The position numbers and the translations under genes were made by a program. Below are positions 54,007-62,987 of a DNA stretch of 64,000 nucleotides, in pieces. The notes beneath the pieces were generated by a model. It did no database searches and was not told the origin of the DNA. It saw nothing but the letters and a program-made list of their open reading frames with translations. Numbering within the stretch: the first letter of the stretch is position 1; each line of letters starts with the position of its first letter. This stretch comes from Pseudonocardia sp. TRM90224. Lineage in GTDB: Bacteria > Actinomycetota > Actinomycetes > Mycobacteriales > Pseudonocardiaceae. The stretch is from the NCBI RefSeq assembly GCF_021245725.1, contig NZ_JAJGSX010000003.1, forward strand, positions 558,001 through 622,000. Direction: 5' to 3'.

Positions 54007-54157
54007 ACTTCGGGGCCGAGGTGGCGGCGCGGGATCAAGGGTCGTGTCGTGCCATCCTTCGGGTGACGGATGTCAAGATCGAGTGTCCGTCGCCCGGGTG
54101 GACTCCGGCGCGCCGCGACGCGCCGATGCCTCCGAGATCCGCAACCTATGGTAACCG

Positions 54158-54172
54158 CTCAGATACTCTGAG
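54158..54172. promoter_or_regulatory. Promoter palindrome before the membrane protein
   Basis: CTCAGA-TAC-TCTGAG, 6-bp arms, overlaps the -10-like GATACT five bases before ATG 54177. Confidence 0.4.
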
Positions 54173-54176
54173 TGAC

Positions 54177-55028
54177 ATGTGGGAGCCGGTCGGGCCGCTG
54201 CCCGCCTCCGTCTACTGGAGGCGTCGTTGGGTGGCGATCGTGTCGGCGGTGAGCGTCGTCGCGCTGATCGTCTGGTGCACCGTCCTGATCGTCGCGCCTC
54301 CCGCACCGGCCGGTGAGGCCCCGCCGACATTGGTGGCCACGCTCGCCGCACAGACCGCTCCCCAGCCGGCCTCCCCGTCCCCGGCTGCATCACCCACCTC
54401 GCCCGACACGTCGATCGAACCAGTGGCGCAACGAACCGCGCCCACGTCGGCGCAGCAGCCGGGGGCGGCGGAGCCACCAGCGAGCACCCCACCGTCGTCG
54501 TCAGCATCAGCGGCAGCGACGACGGCTTCGACCGAAGGCATGCCGGCGACGACGTCGGAGGAGGTGCAGGTCGACGTCCCGTCGCGCAGCGCGGCCCCGG
54601 CGACGCCCGTGCCGGTGCCGGCGACCGGCCCGGTGCCGTGCACCAACGCGATGCTCTTCATCGGCGCCGAGATCGACCGCGCCGAGCACAAGGTCGGCGA
54701 GCGGCCGGTGCTTCGGCTCGTCGTCATGAACTCGAGCGAGCAGCCGTGCGTCCGCGATCTCGACCCTGCTCGCCAGGAGATCGTGGTGTGGAGCAGCGAC
54801 GGTTCCTCGCGGCTCTGGTCCAGCAACGACTGCTCCAACATCTCGCGGCCCGACCTGCGCACGCTCGTGCCCGGCCAGCCCATCACGTTCGCCGTGACGT
54901 GGGTCGGGCGCACCTCGACGCCGGGGTGCGCCGGCGCCCGGCCGCAGGTGCCGGCCGGCAACTACCGCGTGATGACCCGCGTCGACGACGCCATCAGCAA
55001 CCCGACGCACTTCGTCCGGGTGCCGTAA
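54177..55028 (+). CDS. Single-helix secreted/membrane protein (Rv3587c-like)
   Basis: A 283-aa protein with a short cytosolic start, one membrane helix (about residues 19-40) and a long Ala/Pro/Ser/Thr-rich linker (41-155). A folded C-terminal extracytoplasmic domain (156-283) contains four cysteines (PVPCTNAMLFIGAEI, EQPCVRDLD, NDCSNIS, TPGCAGARPQ). It sits between mutY and radA, as Rv3587c does in M. tuberculosis. Function unknown; the domain looks immunoglobulin-like. Confidence 0.8.
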   Translation: MWEPVGPLPASVYWRRRWVAIVSAVSVVALIVWCTVLIVAPPAPAGEAPPTLVATLAAQTAPQPASPSPAASPTSPDTSIEPVAQRTAPTSAQQPGAAEPPASTPPSSSASAAATTASTEGMPATTSEEVQVDVPSRSAAPATPVPVPATGPVPCTNAMLFIGAEIDRAEHKVGERPVLRLVVMNSSEQPCVRDLDPARQEIVVWSSDGSSRLWSSNDCSNISRPDLRTLVPGQPITFAVTWVGRTSTPGCAGARPQVPAGNYRVMTRVDDAISNPTHFVRVP

Positions 55029-55053
55029 CCACCACCACGACCGGCGATGGGCC

Positions 55054-56412
55054 TCAGCGGACCACGTTGAGCACCGACGCGACGTCGTGCACTTCGGTTA
55101 GCCGCATCCCGGCGGGCGGCTTGCCGCTGTCCGGCGGCACCAGCGCGTGCGTGAACCCGAGCCGCGCGGCCTCCGCGAGCCGCCGGTCGACGCCGGCGAC
55201 CCTCCGCACCTCGCCCGCGAGGCCGATCTCGCCGAGCACGACGACGTCGGCCGGGATCGCGACGTCGCGCTTGGCCGACGTGATGGCCAGCGCGAGCGCA
55301 AGATCGGCGGCAGGCTCGACCACCCGCATGCCGCCGACGGTCGCCGCGTAGACCTCGGCGTCGTGCAGCCGGACCCCACCGCGCTTCTCCAGCACGGCGA
55401 GCAGCATCGCGACCCGTGCGTTGTCGAGCCCGCTCACCGCGCGGCGTGGGCTCGGGATGTCCTTGCCCGTGACCAGCGCCTGCAGCTCGGCGGGGAGGGG
55501 GCGACGGCCGTCCATCACGACCGTCACGGCCGTGCCGGGCACGGGCGGCCCGCCGAACCGCGCGAGGAAGAGCCCCGACGGGTCGGGCATCTCGACAATC
55601 CCGGAATCGCGCAGCTCGAAGCAGCCGACCTCGTCGGCGGGCCCGAACCGGTTCTTGACGCCACGCACCATGCGCAGCGTCGAGTGCTTGTCGCCCTCGA
55701 ACGACAGCACGACGTCGACGAGGTGCTCCAGCACACGCGGGCCGGCGATCGAGCCGTCCTTCGTGACATGTCCCACGAGCACGACGGGCAGGCCGCGGTC
55801 CTTCGCGAGCCCCGTGAGCGCGACGGTGACCGCCCTCGTCTGCGTCACGCCGCCGGGTGCGCCGTCCGCGTCGGTCGTGGACATCGTCTGGATGGAGTCG
55901 ACGACGACCAGGTCGGGGCGCAGCTCGTCGATGTGGCTGATGATCGAGCCGAGGTCGGACTCGGCTGCGAGGTAGAGCTCTTCGTTCACCGCGCCGGTGC
56001 GTTCGGCGCGCAACCGCACCTGGCCGGCCGATTCCTCGCCCGTGACATACAGCACACGTCCGGTCGCCTTTGCCGCCACTTCGAGCAGCAGCGTCGACTT
56101 CCCGACGCCCGGCTCGCCGGCCAGCAGCACCACGACGCCGGGCACAAGGCCGCCGCCGAGCACCCGGTCCAGCTCCGAGACGCCGGTCGGTCGGCTACGC
56201 GCCGTGTCGAGCTCGACGTCGGCGATGCGGCGGGCGGGCGCTACGACCGCACCCGACGCGATGCGCGCCCGCACCGGTCCCGGCGCGGCCGCGACCTGCT
56301 CCAACGTGCCCCACTCCTGACACGACGGGCAGCGGCCGACCCATTGCGCCGTCTGGTGCTCGCACGCGCTGCAGCGGTAGGTCGCGCGGGCGGTGCGAGC
56401 CCGAGAGGTCAC
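55054..56412 (-). CDS. radA: DNA repair protein RadA
   Basis: RecA-like helicase aiding branch migration in recombination. The N-terminal zinc finger (CSACEHQTAQWVGRCPSC), Walker A GEPGVGKST (about residue 98), Walker B LVVVDSIQ, the RadA-specific VKNRFGP motif and a C-terminal Lon-like domain are all present in 452 aa. Its start overlaps the lipoprotein gene stop. disA, which follows radA in many actinobacteria, is absent. Confidence 0.95.
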   Translation of the reverse strand: MTSRARTARATYRCSACEHQTAQWVGRCPSCQEWGTLEQVAAAPGPVRARIASGAVVAPARRIADVELDTARSRPTGVSELDRVLGGGLVPGVVVLLAGEPGVGKSTLLLEVAAKATGRVLYVTGEESAGQVRLRAERTGAVNEELYLAAESDLGSIISHIDELRPDLVVVDSIQTMSTTDADGAPGGVTQTRAVTVALTGLAKDRGLPVVLVGHVTKDGSIAGPRVLEHLVDVVLSFEGDKHSTLRMVRGVKNRFGPADEVGCFELRDSGIVEMPDPSGLFLARFGGPPVPGTAVTVVMDGRRPLPAELQALVTGKDIPSPRRAVSGLDNARVAMLLAVLEKRGGVRLHDAEVYAATVGGMRVVEPAADLALALAITSAKRDVAIPADVVVLGEIGLAGEVRRVAGVDRRLAEAARLGFTHALVPPDSGKPPAGMRLTEVHDVASVLNVVR

Positions 56413-57155
56413 TCGCCGTGCTCGTCCACGCGCGGGTCCTCGGAGGTCGCGACGGGGACGGGGAGCCGGATCTCACCCGCGTTGCGGAAGGTCAGCACAA
56501 CCTCGTAGGTGAGGCCGCCCGCGATGTCGGTGCGCAGGCCGGTCAGCACGATCTGCGGGGCACCCGTGGTGGCAGGCGCAGCGGCGTCGGGGGCGGTGGT
56601 CCCGGTCGCCGCAGTCGCGCTCGCCGCCGCGGTGGCCTCGGCGCTCGACGGCACGCCGCTGGGCGGGGTGGCCGTCGGGGATGCCGTCGGCGCCACCACG
56701 CCGCTCGGCCGCGCGCTCGCGGTGCCGGTCGGGGCGGTGCCGGTCGGTGCCGCGGGCACCACCGGTGCGGGGGCGCCCTCGACCATGATGGTGGCGCCTG
56801 CCGGGACGAGTTTGTTGCCGCTGATCACCACGGTGGACGCGGCCGGGCTGCTCACCGAGACCAGCTCGTCGTCCTGCGTACCTGCGTTGATGAGGACCAT
56901 GGACAGGGGAGCGTCGCCGCCGCGCGGGTAGACGCTGTCGCCCTCGGCGTGTTCGCCGAACTCGATCTTGGCGTTGCGGACGGCGATGCTGCCGGCCCCG
57001 CCGCTGGCACCGTCGACGGCGGCGACCTGACGGCTGGTCTGGGTGACCTGACCGGCACCGCAGCCGGCCAGCGCGACGGCCCCGACCATCAGTCCGATCG
57101 CCAGCTTGACCACCGGCACTGCTCCGGTCGGGCGAATACGCAGGGTGCGGCTCAC
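56409..57155 (-). CDS. LpqE-like lipoprotein
   Basis: Exported lipoprotein of 248 aa. A signal peptide ends in the lipobox LAGC with acylated C32. The mature part has a short folded domain (about 50-125), an Ala/Pro/Thr/Ser-rich insertion (about 125-200) and a final beta-rich segment. It lies between radA and carD exactly as lpqE (Rv3584) does in M. tuberculosis. Role unknown. It is divergent from carD and probably co-transcribed with radA. Confidence 0.85.
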   Translation of the reverse strand: MSRTLRIRPTGAVPVVKLAIGLMVGAVALAGCGAGQVTQTSRQVAAVDGASGGAGSIAVRNAKIEFGEHAEGDSVYPRGGDAPLSMVLINAGTQDDELVSVSSPAASTVVISGNKLVPAGATIMVEGAPAPVVPAAPTGTAPTGTASARPSGVVAPTASPTATPPSGVPSSAEATAAASATAATGTTAPDAAAPATTGAPQIVLTGLRTDIAGGLTYEVVLTFRNAGEIRLPVPVATSEDPRVDEHGE

Positions 57156-57409
57156 TGTCTGACATCCCTTCCGGACGAGCGTGCCGCCGTGCGGCGGTGC
57201 GGGGTTCGCGACCGGCCGGGGATCGTGATGGTCGCCCGGGACGGCCGATGAGCAGCCTAGTCAGGGCCGATCAGGTGCTCCGACGCGGCTGTCGGAGGCA
57301 CGTTTCTTGCTGGTTGTCAATCCCCTGACCTGCGGCGACGGGTCGGACCGGGCGGCGGTGCCGACCCGGGACGTGTTAACCTGGATATAGCGAAAGGGGC
57401 AGAGGACAC

Positions 57410-57901
57410 ATGGTTTTCAAGGTCGGAGAGACCGTCGTCTACCCGCACCACGGTGCCGCTCTCATCGAGGCCATCGAGACTCGGACGATCAAGGGCGAGG
57501 AACGCAAGTACCTCGTCCTCAAGGTCGCGCAGGGTGATCTCACGGTGCGTGTTCCCGCCGAGAACGCCGAGGTCGTCGGCGTCCGCGATGTGGTGGGCCA
57601 GGAAGGTCTGGACAGGGTGTTCGAGGTGCTCCGCGCCCCGCACACCGAAGAACCCACGAACTGGTCTCGCCGGTACAAGGCGAACCTCGAGAAGCTCGCC
57701 TCCGGCGACGTGAACAAGGTTGCCGAGGTCGTCCGCGATCTCTGGCGCCGGGAGAAGGACCGCGGCTTGTCCGCGGGCGAGAAGCGCATGTTGGCGAAGG
57801 CGCGGCAGATCCTCGTCAGCGAGCTGGCGCTCGCTGAGGGCACCGACGAAGAGCGGGCCGAGGTCCTGCTCGACGAGGTGCTCGCCACCGCCAACGCCTG
57901 A
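57410..57901 (+). CDS. carD: RNA polymerase-binding regulator CarD
   Basis: Essential actinobacterial factor that binds RNA polymerase beta and stabilises open promoter complexes. The N-terminal Tudor-like RNAP-interaction domain ([20 protein letters not shown]) and the helical DNA-binding domain with the conserved tryptophan region [20 protein letters not shown] are intact. 163 aa is nearly invariant in the family. AGAGG precedes the ATG; GTTAACCTGGATATAG upstream is the likely -10 region. Confidence 0.96.
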   Translation: MVFKVGETVVYPHHGAALIEAIETRTIKGEERKYLVLKVAQGDLTVRVPAENAEVVGVRDVVGQEGLDRVFEVLRAPHTEEPTNWSRRYKANLEKLASGDVNKVAEVVRDLWRREKDRGLSAGEKRMLAKARQILVSELALAEGTDEERAEVLLDEVLATANA

Positions 57902-57935
57902 GTTTCGTTCATTCTGCCCCGAACCCCGTAGCCGG

Positions 57936-58610
57936 ATGACCGTCGCAGCGGTGGTCGTGGTCGGCAGTCGTGCCGGTGCGCTCGACGAGCTGACCCCGAT
58001 CGCCGGTGTGCCGATGTTGGTGCACACGGTTCGAGGGCTGTTCGCGGCCGGGATCCCGACCGTCCAGGTGATGGTCGGGGTGCACGCCGCTCTTGATGCA
58101 GTCGAACTCGCGTGCGTCGACCTCCGGGTCGACGTGCGCGCGTCGAACGATCCGCGGCGAGTGGGTGCACGTCCGGATCAACGATCGGCGCGTACGGATG
58201 GTGACGGATCCCTCACGATCCGTCCTGATGATGTTGTGCTCGTGCACGACGCCGCACGCCCGCTTGCTCCTTCGAGCCTGGTCGGCGCGGTGATCGAGGC
58301 CGTGGTGTCGGGGCACGATGTCGTCGTTCCGGTGCTCCCGTTGGTCGACACGGTCAAGGTCGTGGACGACGACGGGCTCATCGGGGCGACCCCCGATCGC
58401 GCGGGCCTGCGGGTCATCCAGGCCCCGCACGCCTACCGTGCCCGGGTGCTCACCGAACCGCTCGGCGCCGACGCGCTGGAGCTCGCGGCCGCTCGTGCCG
58501 CCGCCGGCCGGCCCGTCCACACCGTCGCCGGGGAGCCGCTCGCCTTCGCCGTCACCACGGCGTGGGAGCTGCAGCTCGCTGAGGCGGCCGTCGAGGAGCG
58601 GGGCGCGTGA
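57936..58610 (+). CDS. ispD: 2-C-methyl-D-erythritol 4-phosphate cytidylyltransferase, divergent
   Basis: Third step of the MEP isoprenoid pathway. The late motifs are recognisable: [27 protein letters not shown], and [11 protein letters not shown]. The N-terminal CTP loop, normally AAGxGxR...PK, reads [20 protein letters not shown] and lacks the lysine and the glycine pattern, so activity may be changed. A low-complexity insertion ([20 protein letters not shown], about residue 68) is also unusual. Assignment rests on these motifs and on the carD-ispD-ispF-cysS order. GTG of ispF overlaps its stop. Confidence 0.8.
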   Translation: MTVAAVVVVGSRAGALDELTPIAGVPMLVHTVRGLFAAGIPTVQVMVGVHAALDAVELACVDLRVDVRASNDPRRVGARPDQRSARTDGDGSLTIRPDDVVLVHDAARPLAPSSLVGAVIEAVVSGHDVVVPVLPLVDTVKVVDDDGLIGATPDRAGLRVIQAPHAYRARVLTEPLGADALELAAARAAAGRPVHTVAGEPLAFAVTTAWELQLAEAAVEERGA

Positions 58611-59071
58611 GGGTCGGCATCGGGACCGACGTGCACCCCGTCGAGGCCGGGCGCGAGTGCTGGATCGCCGGGCTGCTCTGGCCCGGCGTCGACGGCTGCA
58701 GCGGTCACTCCGACGGCGACGTCGCCGCGCATGCGCTCTGCGACGCGCTGCTGACCGCGGCGGGCCTCGGCGACCTCGGCGCGGTGTTCGGCACCGGCCG
58801 TCCGGAGTGGAGCGGCGCCAGCGGGGTCGCGCTGCTCACCGAGGTGCGGCGGCTGCTCACGGACGCCGGCTGGCAGGTCGGCAACGCCGCGGTGCAGGTC
58901 ATCGGCAACCACCCCCGGATCGGCACCAGACGGGCGGAGGCCCAGCAGGTGCTGTCCGACGCCGTCGGCGGCCCGGTCGCGGTGTCCGGGACGACCACCG
59001 ACGGCCTGGGGCTGACGGGCCGCGGCGAGGGCGTAGCGGCGGTGGCGACGGCCCTGCTCCTCCCCGCATAG
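58607..59071 (+). CDS. ispF: 2-C-methyl-D-erythritol 2,4-cyclodiphosphate synthase
   Basis: Fifth MEP-pathway enzyme, cyclising CDP-ME 2-phosphate. Metal ligands D8 and H10 (GTDVHP) and H34 ([17 protein letters not shown]) are present, and [14 protein letters not shown] and the C-terminal [14 protein letters not shown] are conserved. 154 aa is normal. GTG start overlaps the ispD stop, a coupled pair. Confidence 0.94.
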   Translation: MRVGIGTDVHPVEAGRECWIAGLLWPGVDGCSGHSDGDVAAHALCDALLTAAGLGDLGAVFGTGRPEWSGASGVALLTEVRRLLTDAGWQVGNAAVQVIGNHPRIGTRRAEAQQVLSDAVGGPVAVSGTTTDGLGLTGRGEGVAAVATALLLPA

Positions 59072-59104
59072 CGGGCGCTTCGCCGGGCGAGAGCCGCCGC
59101 GGGG

Positions 59105-59161
59105 AGGGCAGGAAAGCCACTTTCCTGCCCTCACAGGGCCTGAAAGTGGCTTTCCTGCCCT
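59105..59161. repeat. Family C double palindrome, copy C4
   Basis: Left half AGGGCAGGAAAG-CCA-CTTTCCTGCCCT (59105-59131) and right half (59135-59161) with AAAG-TGG-CTTT centre; each half is palindromic and the halves are near reverse complements. It lies between convergent ispF and the VOC gene. Confidence 0.92.
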
Positions 59162-59177
59162 CCGGCCGAAGGCCGGA
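59161..59177. terminator. Short stem-loop beside C4
   Basis: TCCGGCC-GAA-GGCCGGA, a perfect 7-bp stem, 15 bases after the VOC gene stop on the minus strand. Confidence 0.5.
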
Positions 59178-59191
59178 ACCGGGCGCCCAGC

Positions 59192-59566
59192 TCACTTCTG
59201 CGCGATCATCCACTGGTGCCCGAAGGGGTCGCGGAGGCGGCCGCCGCGCTCGCCGTACTCCTGGTCGGCGATCGGGTACATGACGCTCGCGCCGGCGTCC
59301 TCCATGCGTTTTCCGACGGCGTCGGCGTCCGTCACGTACAAGGCCATGATCACCGGGATGCCGCCCTCGGAAGGTGCCGGGTCGCCGTGGCCGGCGTCCT
59401 TGATCGCGAACTTGTACGGCCCGAGCGCCAGCATCGCGTGCATGACCCGACCGCCGTCGTCGGCGAAGCGCTCGAGCAGCTCGGCGCCGAAAGCGGCCTC
59501 GTAGAAGGTGATGGCGGCGTCGGCACCTTCGACGACGAGGCGTGGGTACAGCTCCTGGATGTCCAT
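59192..59566 (-). CDS. VOC-family (glyoxalase/PhnB-like) protein
   Basis: A 124-aa vicinal-oxygen-chelate fold protein with two beta-alpha-beta-beta-beta units: [20 protein letters not shown] near the start, and [17 protein letters not shown] at the end, as in PhnB-like proteins. Metal-binding residues are not certain, so activity cannot be named. ATG 59566 begins [12 protein letters not shown]. Divergent from cysS. Confidence 0.85.
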   Translation of the reverse strand: MDIQELYPRLVVEGADAAITFYEAAFGAELLERFADDGGRVMHAMLALGPYKFAIKDAGHGDPAPSEGGIPVIMALYVTDADAVGKRMEDAGASVMYPIADQEYGERGGRLRDPFGHQWMIAQK

Positions 59567-59650
59567 GCCGAGAACGATGCCCCGGCCGACCGTTGCAGGG
59601 ATTGGAAGAAACGGAAGTGCCCGGCCCACCACCCGTTGGGGAGGTGTCCG

Positions 59651-59664
59651 TACCCTGGTGTATG
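59651..59664 (+). promoter_or_regulatory. Leaderless promoter of cysS
   Basis: TACCCT (59651-59656) lies seven bases before GTG 59664. Confidence 0.5.
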
Positions 59665-61055
59665 TGAGCTTGCGCCTATTCGACACCGCCACCAAGGAGC
59701 AGCGGGACTTCGTCCCGGTGCGGTCCGGGGCAGCGTCGATCTACGTCTGTGGTGCAACGGTGCAGGGCATGCCGCACATCGGGCACGTCCGCTCGTCGCT
59801 CAACTACGACGTGCTGCGCCGCTGGCTCGCCCACAACGGCTACGACGTCGCGCTGGTCCGCAACGTCACCGACATCGACGACAAGATCCTCACCAAGGCA
59901 GCGGCCGCGGGTCGTCCGTGGTGGGAGTGGGCCGCGACGCACGAGCGGGCGTTCTCGGCCGCCTACGACCGGCTCGGCTGCCTCCCGGCGTCGATCGAGC
60001 CGCGCGCGACGGGCCACATCACGCAGATGGTCGAGCTGATGGAGCGCCTGATCGAGCGCGGCCACGCCTACCCGGCCGATGGCAACGTCTACTTCGACGT
60101 GAAGTCGTTCCCCGAGTACGGCGTGCTCTCGCGGCAGAAGCTCGACCAGGTGGAGCAGGGCGAGCCGGACAACTCCGGCAAGCGCGACCCGCGCGACTTC
60201 GCGATGTGGAAGGCGGCGAAGCCGGGCGAGCCGACCTGGCCGACCCCGTGGGGCGCCGGCCGTCCCGGCTGGCACCTCGAGTGCTCCGCGATGGCGACGA
60301 TGTACCTGGGTGCCGAGTTCGACATCCATGGCGGCGGCATCGACCTGATCTTCCCGCACCACGAGAACGAGCTGGCGCAGTCGCACGCCGCCGGCGACGG
60401 CTTCGCGCGCTACTGGCTGCACAACTCGTGGGTCACCATGGGTGGCGAGAAGATGTCGAAGTCGCTCGGCAACACGCTGTCGATCGAGTCGCTGCTGGGC
60501 CGGGTGAGCGGCGCCGAGCTGCGCTACTACCTCGTCGGCCCGCACTACCGGTCGTTCATCGAGTTCTCCGACGCGGCGCTGCAGGAGTCGGTCGCGGCCT
60601 ACCGGCGCATCGAGTCGTTCGTCCACCGGGTGCGCGAGCGGCTCGGCGAGCCGACGGTCGGTGTCCTCTGCGCTGAATTCACCGCCGCCATGGACGACGA
60701 CCTCGGCACACCGGGCGCGTTGGCGGCCATCCACGGCACCGTGCGCGAGGGCAACATCGCGCTCGACGCCGGCGAGCGCGAAGCGGCGCTCGGGGCCGCG
60801 GCCTCGGTGCGAGCGATGACGGGCATCCTCGGCCTCGACCCGCTCGACCCGCAGTGGCTCGACACCAGCACCGACGACGGCGCCGCGCTCAAGGCGCTCG
60901 ACACGCTGGTGAGCGACCTGCTCGCACAGCGCAAGGAAGCAAGGGCGCGGCGCGATTTCGCCGCGGCGGACGAGGTGCGCGACCGCCTCACCGCGGCCGG
61001 GATCGCTGTCGAGGACACGGTCGACGGCTCCACGTGGTCGCTCAAAGATGCCTGA
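59664..61055 (+). CDS. cysS: Cysteinyl-tRNA synthetase
   Basis: Class Ia synthetase that charges tRNA-Cys, 463 aa. HIGH motif [18 protein letters not shown], zinc-site residues ([22 protein letters not shown]) and KMSKS motif [13 protein letters not shown] are intact, followed by a DALR-type helical domain. It is CysS rather than the mycothiol ligase MshC because the full C-terminal anticodon-binding part is present. GTG follows a -10 box by seven bases. rlmB starts 12 bases downstream. Confidence 0.95.
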   Translation: MSLRLFDTATKEQRDFVPVRSGAASIYVCGATVQGMPHIGHVRSSLNYDVLRRWLAHNGYDVALVRNVTDIDDKILTKAAAAGRPWWEWAATHERAFSAAYDRLGCLPASIEPRATGHITQMVELMERLIERGHAYPADGNVYFDVKSFPEYGVLSRQKLDQVEQGEPDNSGKRDPRDFAMWKAAKPGEPTWPTPWGAGRPGWHLECSAMATMYLGAEFDIHGGGIDLIFPHHENELAQSHAAGDGFARYWLHNSWVTMGGEKMSKSLGNTLSIESLLGRVSGAELRYYLVGPHYRSFIEFSDAALQESVAAYRRIESFVHRVRERLGEPTVGVLCAEFTAAMDDDLGTPGALAAIHGTVREGNIALDAGEREAALGAAASVRAMTGILGLDPLDPQWLDTSTDDGAALKALDTLVSDLLAQRKEARARRDFAAADEVRDRLTAAGIAVEDTVDGSTWSLKDA

Positions 61056-61067
61056 TGGGAAACGGTG

Positions 61068-62042
61068 ATGGCGGGCAATTCCAAACGTCGTGGTGCGATG
61101 CGCAAGGAGGGCACCAAGAAGGGGATGACGATCGGCTCCGGCGGTCAGCGTCGGCGCGGGCTGGAAGGCAAGGGGCCGACTCCGCCCAAGGAGATGCGCC
61201 CCGGCCACCCCGCCGCGCGTAAGGCGGCCCGCGTCGCCAAGGCGACGGCCGGCCGCTCGAAGGTCGCCGGCAACCGCCGCAAGCCCGGCGACGGCGAGAC
61301 CCCCGAGACCGTCCTGGGCCGCAACGCCGTCGTCGAGTGCCTCCGCGCGCGCGTGCCGGCCACAGCCCTGCACGTCGCGATCGGCACGACGGCCGACGAG
61401 CGCGTCACCGAGGCCGTCCAGCTGGCTGCGGACGCCGGGATCTCGATCCTCGAGGTGCCCCGCAACGACCTCGACCGGATCACCGGCGGCGCGCTGCACC
61501 AGGGCATCTCGCTGCAGGTGCCGCCGTACGAGTACGCGCACCCCGACGAGCTGCTGGAGATCGCGGCCGAATCGCGCGAGCCCGGGCTGATCGTCGCGCT
61601 CGACGGCGTGACCGACCCGCGCAACCTCGGCGCCGTCGTGCGTTCCGTCGGCGCGTTCGGCGGGCACGGCGTGGTGGTCCCGCAGCGGCGGGCCGCCGGG
61701 ATGACGGCCGTGGCCTGGCGGACGTCCGCCGGTGTCGCGGCCCGCCTGCCGGTGGCGCGAGCCACCAACCTCACGCGCACGCTGCGCGAGTACGCCACCG
61801 CCGGCTTCATGATCGCCGGGCTGGACGGCGAAGGTGACGTGACGCTCGACGAGTTCGAGATGGCGACCGACCCGCTCGTCCTCGTGATCGGCTCGGAGGG
61901 CAAGGGCCTCTCCCGGCTCGTCCGGCAGACGTGCGACGTCGTGGTGTCGATCCCGATGGCCGGGCCCGTCGAGTCGCTCAACGCCTCGGTTGCGGCCGGC
62001 GTCGTGCTCGCCGAGGTCGCGCGGCAGCGCCGCGCCCGCTGA
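61068..62042 (+). CDS. rlmB: 23S rRNA (guanosine-2'-O)-methyltransferase RlmB-like (TrmH/SpoU family)
   Basis: Methylates the ribose of a 23S rRNA guanosine (G2251 in E. coli numbering). A long basic N-terminal tail (residues 1-70, [20 protein letters not shown]) precedes the substrate-binding L30e-like domain ([20 protein letters not shown]). Next comes the SPOUT knot with [39 protein letters not shown] and [20 protein letters not shown]. The tail is typical of actinobacterial RlmB. Partner of cysS as in M. tuberculosis Rv3579c. Confidence 0.92.
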   Translation: MAGNSKRRGAMRKEGTKKGMTIGSGGQRRRGLEGKGPTPPKEMRPGHPAARKAARVAKATAGRSKVAGNRRKPGDGETPETVLGRNAVVECLRARVPATALHVAIGTTADERVTEAVQLAADAGISILEVPRNDLDRITGGALHQGISLQVPPYEYAHPDELLEIAAESREPGLIVALDGVTDPRNLGAVVRSVGAFGGHGVVVPQRRAAGMTAVAWRTSAGVAARLPVARATNLTRTLREYATAGFMIAGLDGEGDVTLDEFEMATDPLVLVIGSEGKGLSRLVRQTCDVVVSIPMAGPVESLNASVAAGVVLAEVARQRRAR

Positions 62043-62049
62043 CCCCCCG

Positions 62050-62118
62050 AACTTCCCCACCGTTTTGTGCATCTGCGCGCTGAAAGGGCGCGCAAGTGCA
62101 CAAAACGGTGGGGAAGTT
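62050..62118. repeat. Family A inverted repeat, copy A6
   Basis: Outer arms AACTTCCCCACCGTTTTGTG (62050-62069) and complement (62099-62118), with an inner CTGCGCGC/GCGCGCAAG core. It lies between convergent rlmB and the ABC permease gene. GGTCAG at 62121-62126 mirrors CTGACC over the rlmB stop. Confidence 0.92.
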
Positions 62119-62138
62119 TGCGGTCAGACTTGTGCGGG

Positions 62139-62987
62139 TCAGGCGGTGCGGCGGCGGGCTCGCGCGACGATGCGGCAGCCGACGTAGATGAGGAACGCGA
62201 TCGTCGCGACGTAGCCGGAGACCGGCAGGCCGGGCGCGAGTGACAGCACGGTGCCGCCCAGCAGCGCGACCTCCGCGAAGACCACCGCGAGCACGGTGGC
62301 GAGCAGCGGGCTGGCGGTCACCCGCGCCGCCGCCGCCCCCGGCGCGATCATCACCGAGAGCACGAGGATCGCGCCGACGATCGGGACCGCCAGCGCGGTG
62401 GTGAGCCCGATCAGCACAGCGAACACCAGCGAGAGCACCCGCACCGGCACCCCGCGGGCGAGCGCGACGTCGGGGTCGGTGCTGGCGAACAGCAGCGGCC
62501 GGTACAGCACGGCCAGCACCCCGACGACCAGCAGCGCGACGATGCCGAGCACCCACAGGTTGGTCGAGTCGACCGACACGATCGAGCCCGTGAGCAGCCC
62601 GAACTTGTTCGAAGCGCGCCCGCTGTAGAGGGCGAGCATGAGGACGCCGAGCCCGAGCCCGAAGGCCAGCACCACGCCGATGACGGAGTCGCGCTCGCGC
62701 TGGCGCAGCCCGAGCAGCCCGAAGACGAGGCCGGCGACGACGGCGCCGGCAACGGCGCCGAGCCCGACCGAGACGCCGATCAGCAGCGCCGCCGCGCCAC
62801 CGGTGAACGCCAGCTCCGCCGTGCCGTGCACGGCGAACGCCATCCCGCGCGAGACGATCAGCGGCGCCAGCGCCCCGGCGACCAGCCCGAGCACGGCACA
62901 CGCGATGAGCGCGTTCTGCACGAACGGCAGCCCGATCAGCTCGCCGATGCCGTCGAAGGTGAGCAGTCGGCCGAACACGTCGTTCAC
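62139..62987 (-). CDS. Metal ABC transporter permease (ZnuB type)
   Basis: Membrane subunit of a zinc or manganese importer, 282 aa with about eight helices. FVQNALIACAVLGLVAGALA begins the family, and GLTTALAVPIVGAILVLSVM followed by IAPGAAAARVTASP is the signature segment. Its ATG overlaps the stop of the ATPase gene, so it is the last gene of a binding protein-ATPase-permease operon on the minus strand. Confidence 0.92.
   Translation of the reverse strand: MNDVFGRLLTFDGIGELIGLPFVQNALIACAVLGLVAGALAPLIVSRGMAFAVHGTAELAFTGGAAALLIGVSVGLGAVAGAVVAGLVFGLLGLRQRERDSVIGVVLAFGLGLGVLMLALYSGRASNKFGLLTGSIVSVDSTNLWVLGIVALLVVGVLAVLYRPLLFASTDPDVALARGVPVRVLSLVFAVLIGLTTALAVPIVGAILVLSVMIAPGAAAARVTASPLLATVLAVVFAEVALLGGTVLSLAPGLPVSGYVATIAFLIYVGCRIVARARRRTA

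Noticed and set aside
59161..59177. Part of repeat C4
   Set aside because: TCCGGCCGAAGGCCGGA is a separate palindrome absent from other C copies, so it was listed as a terminator.
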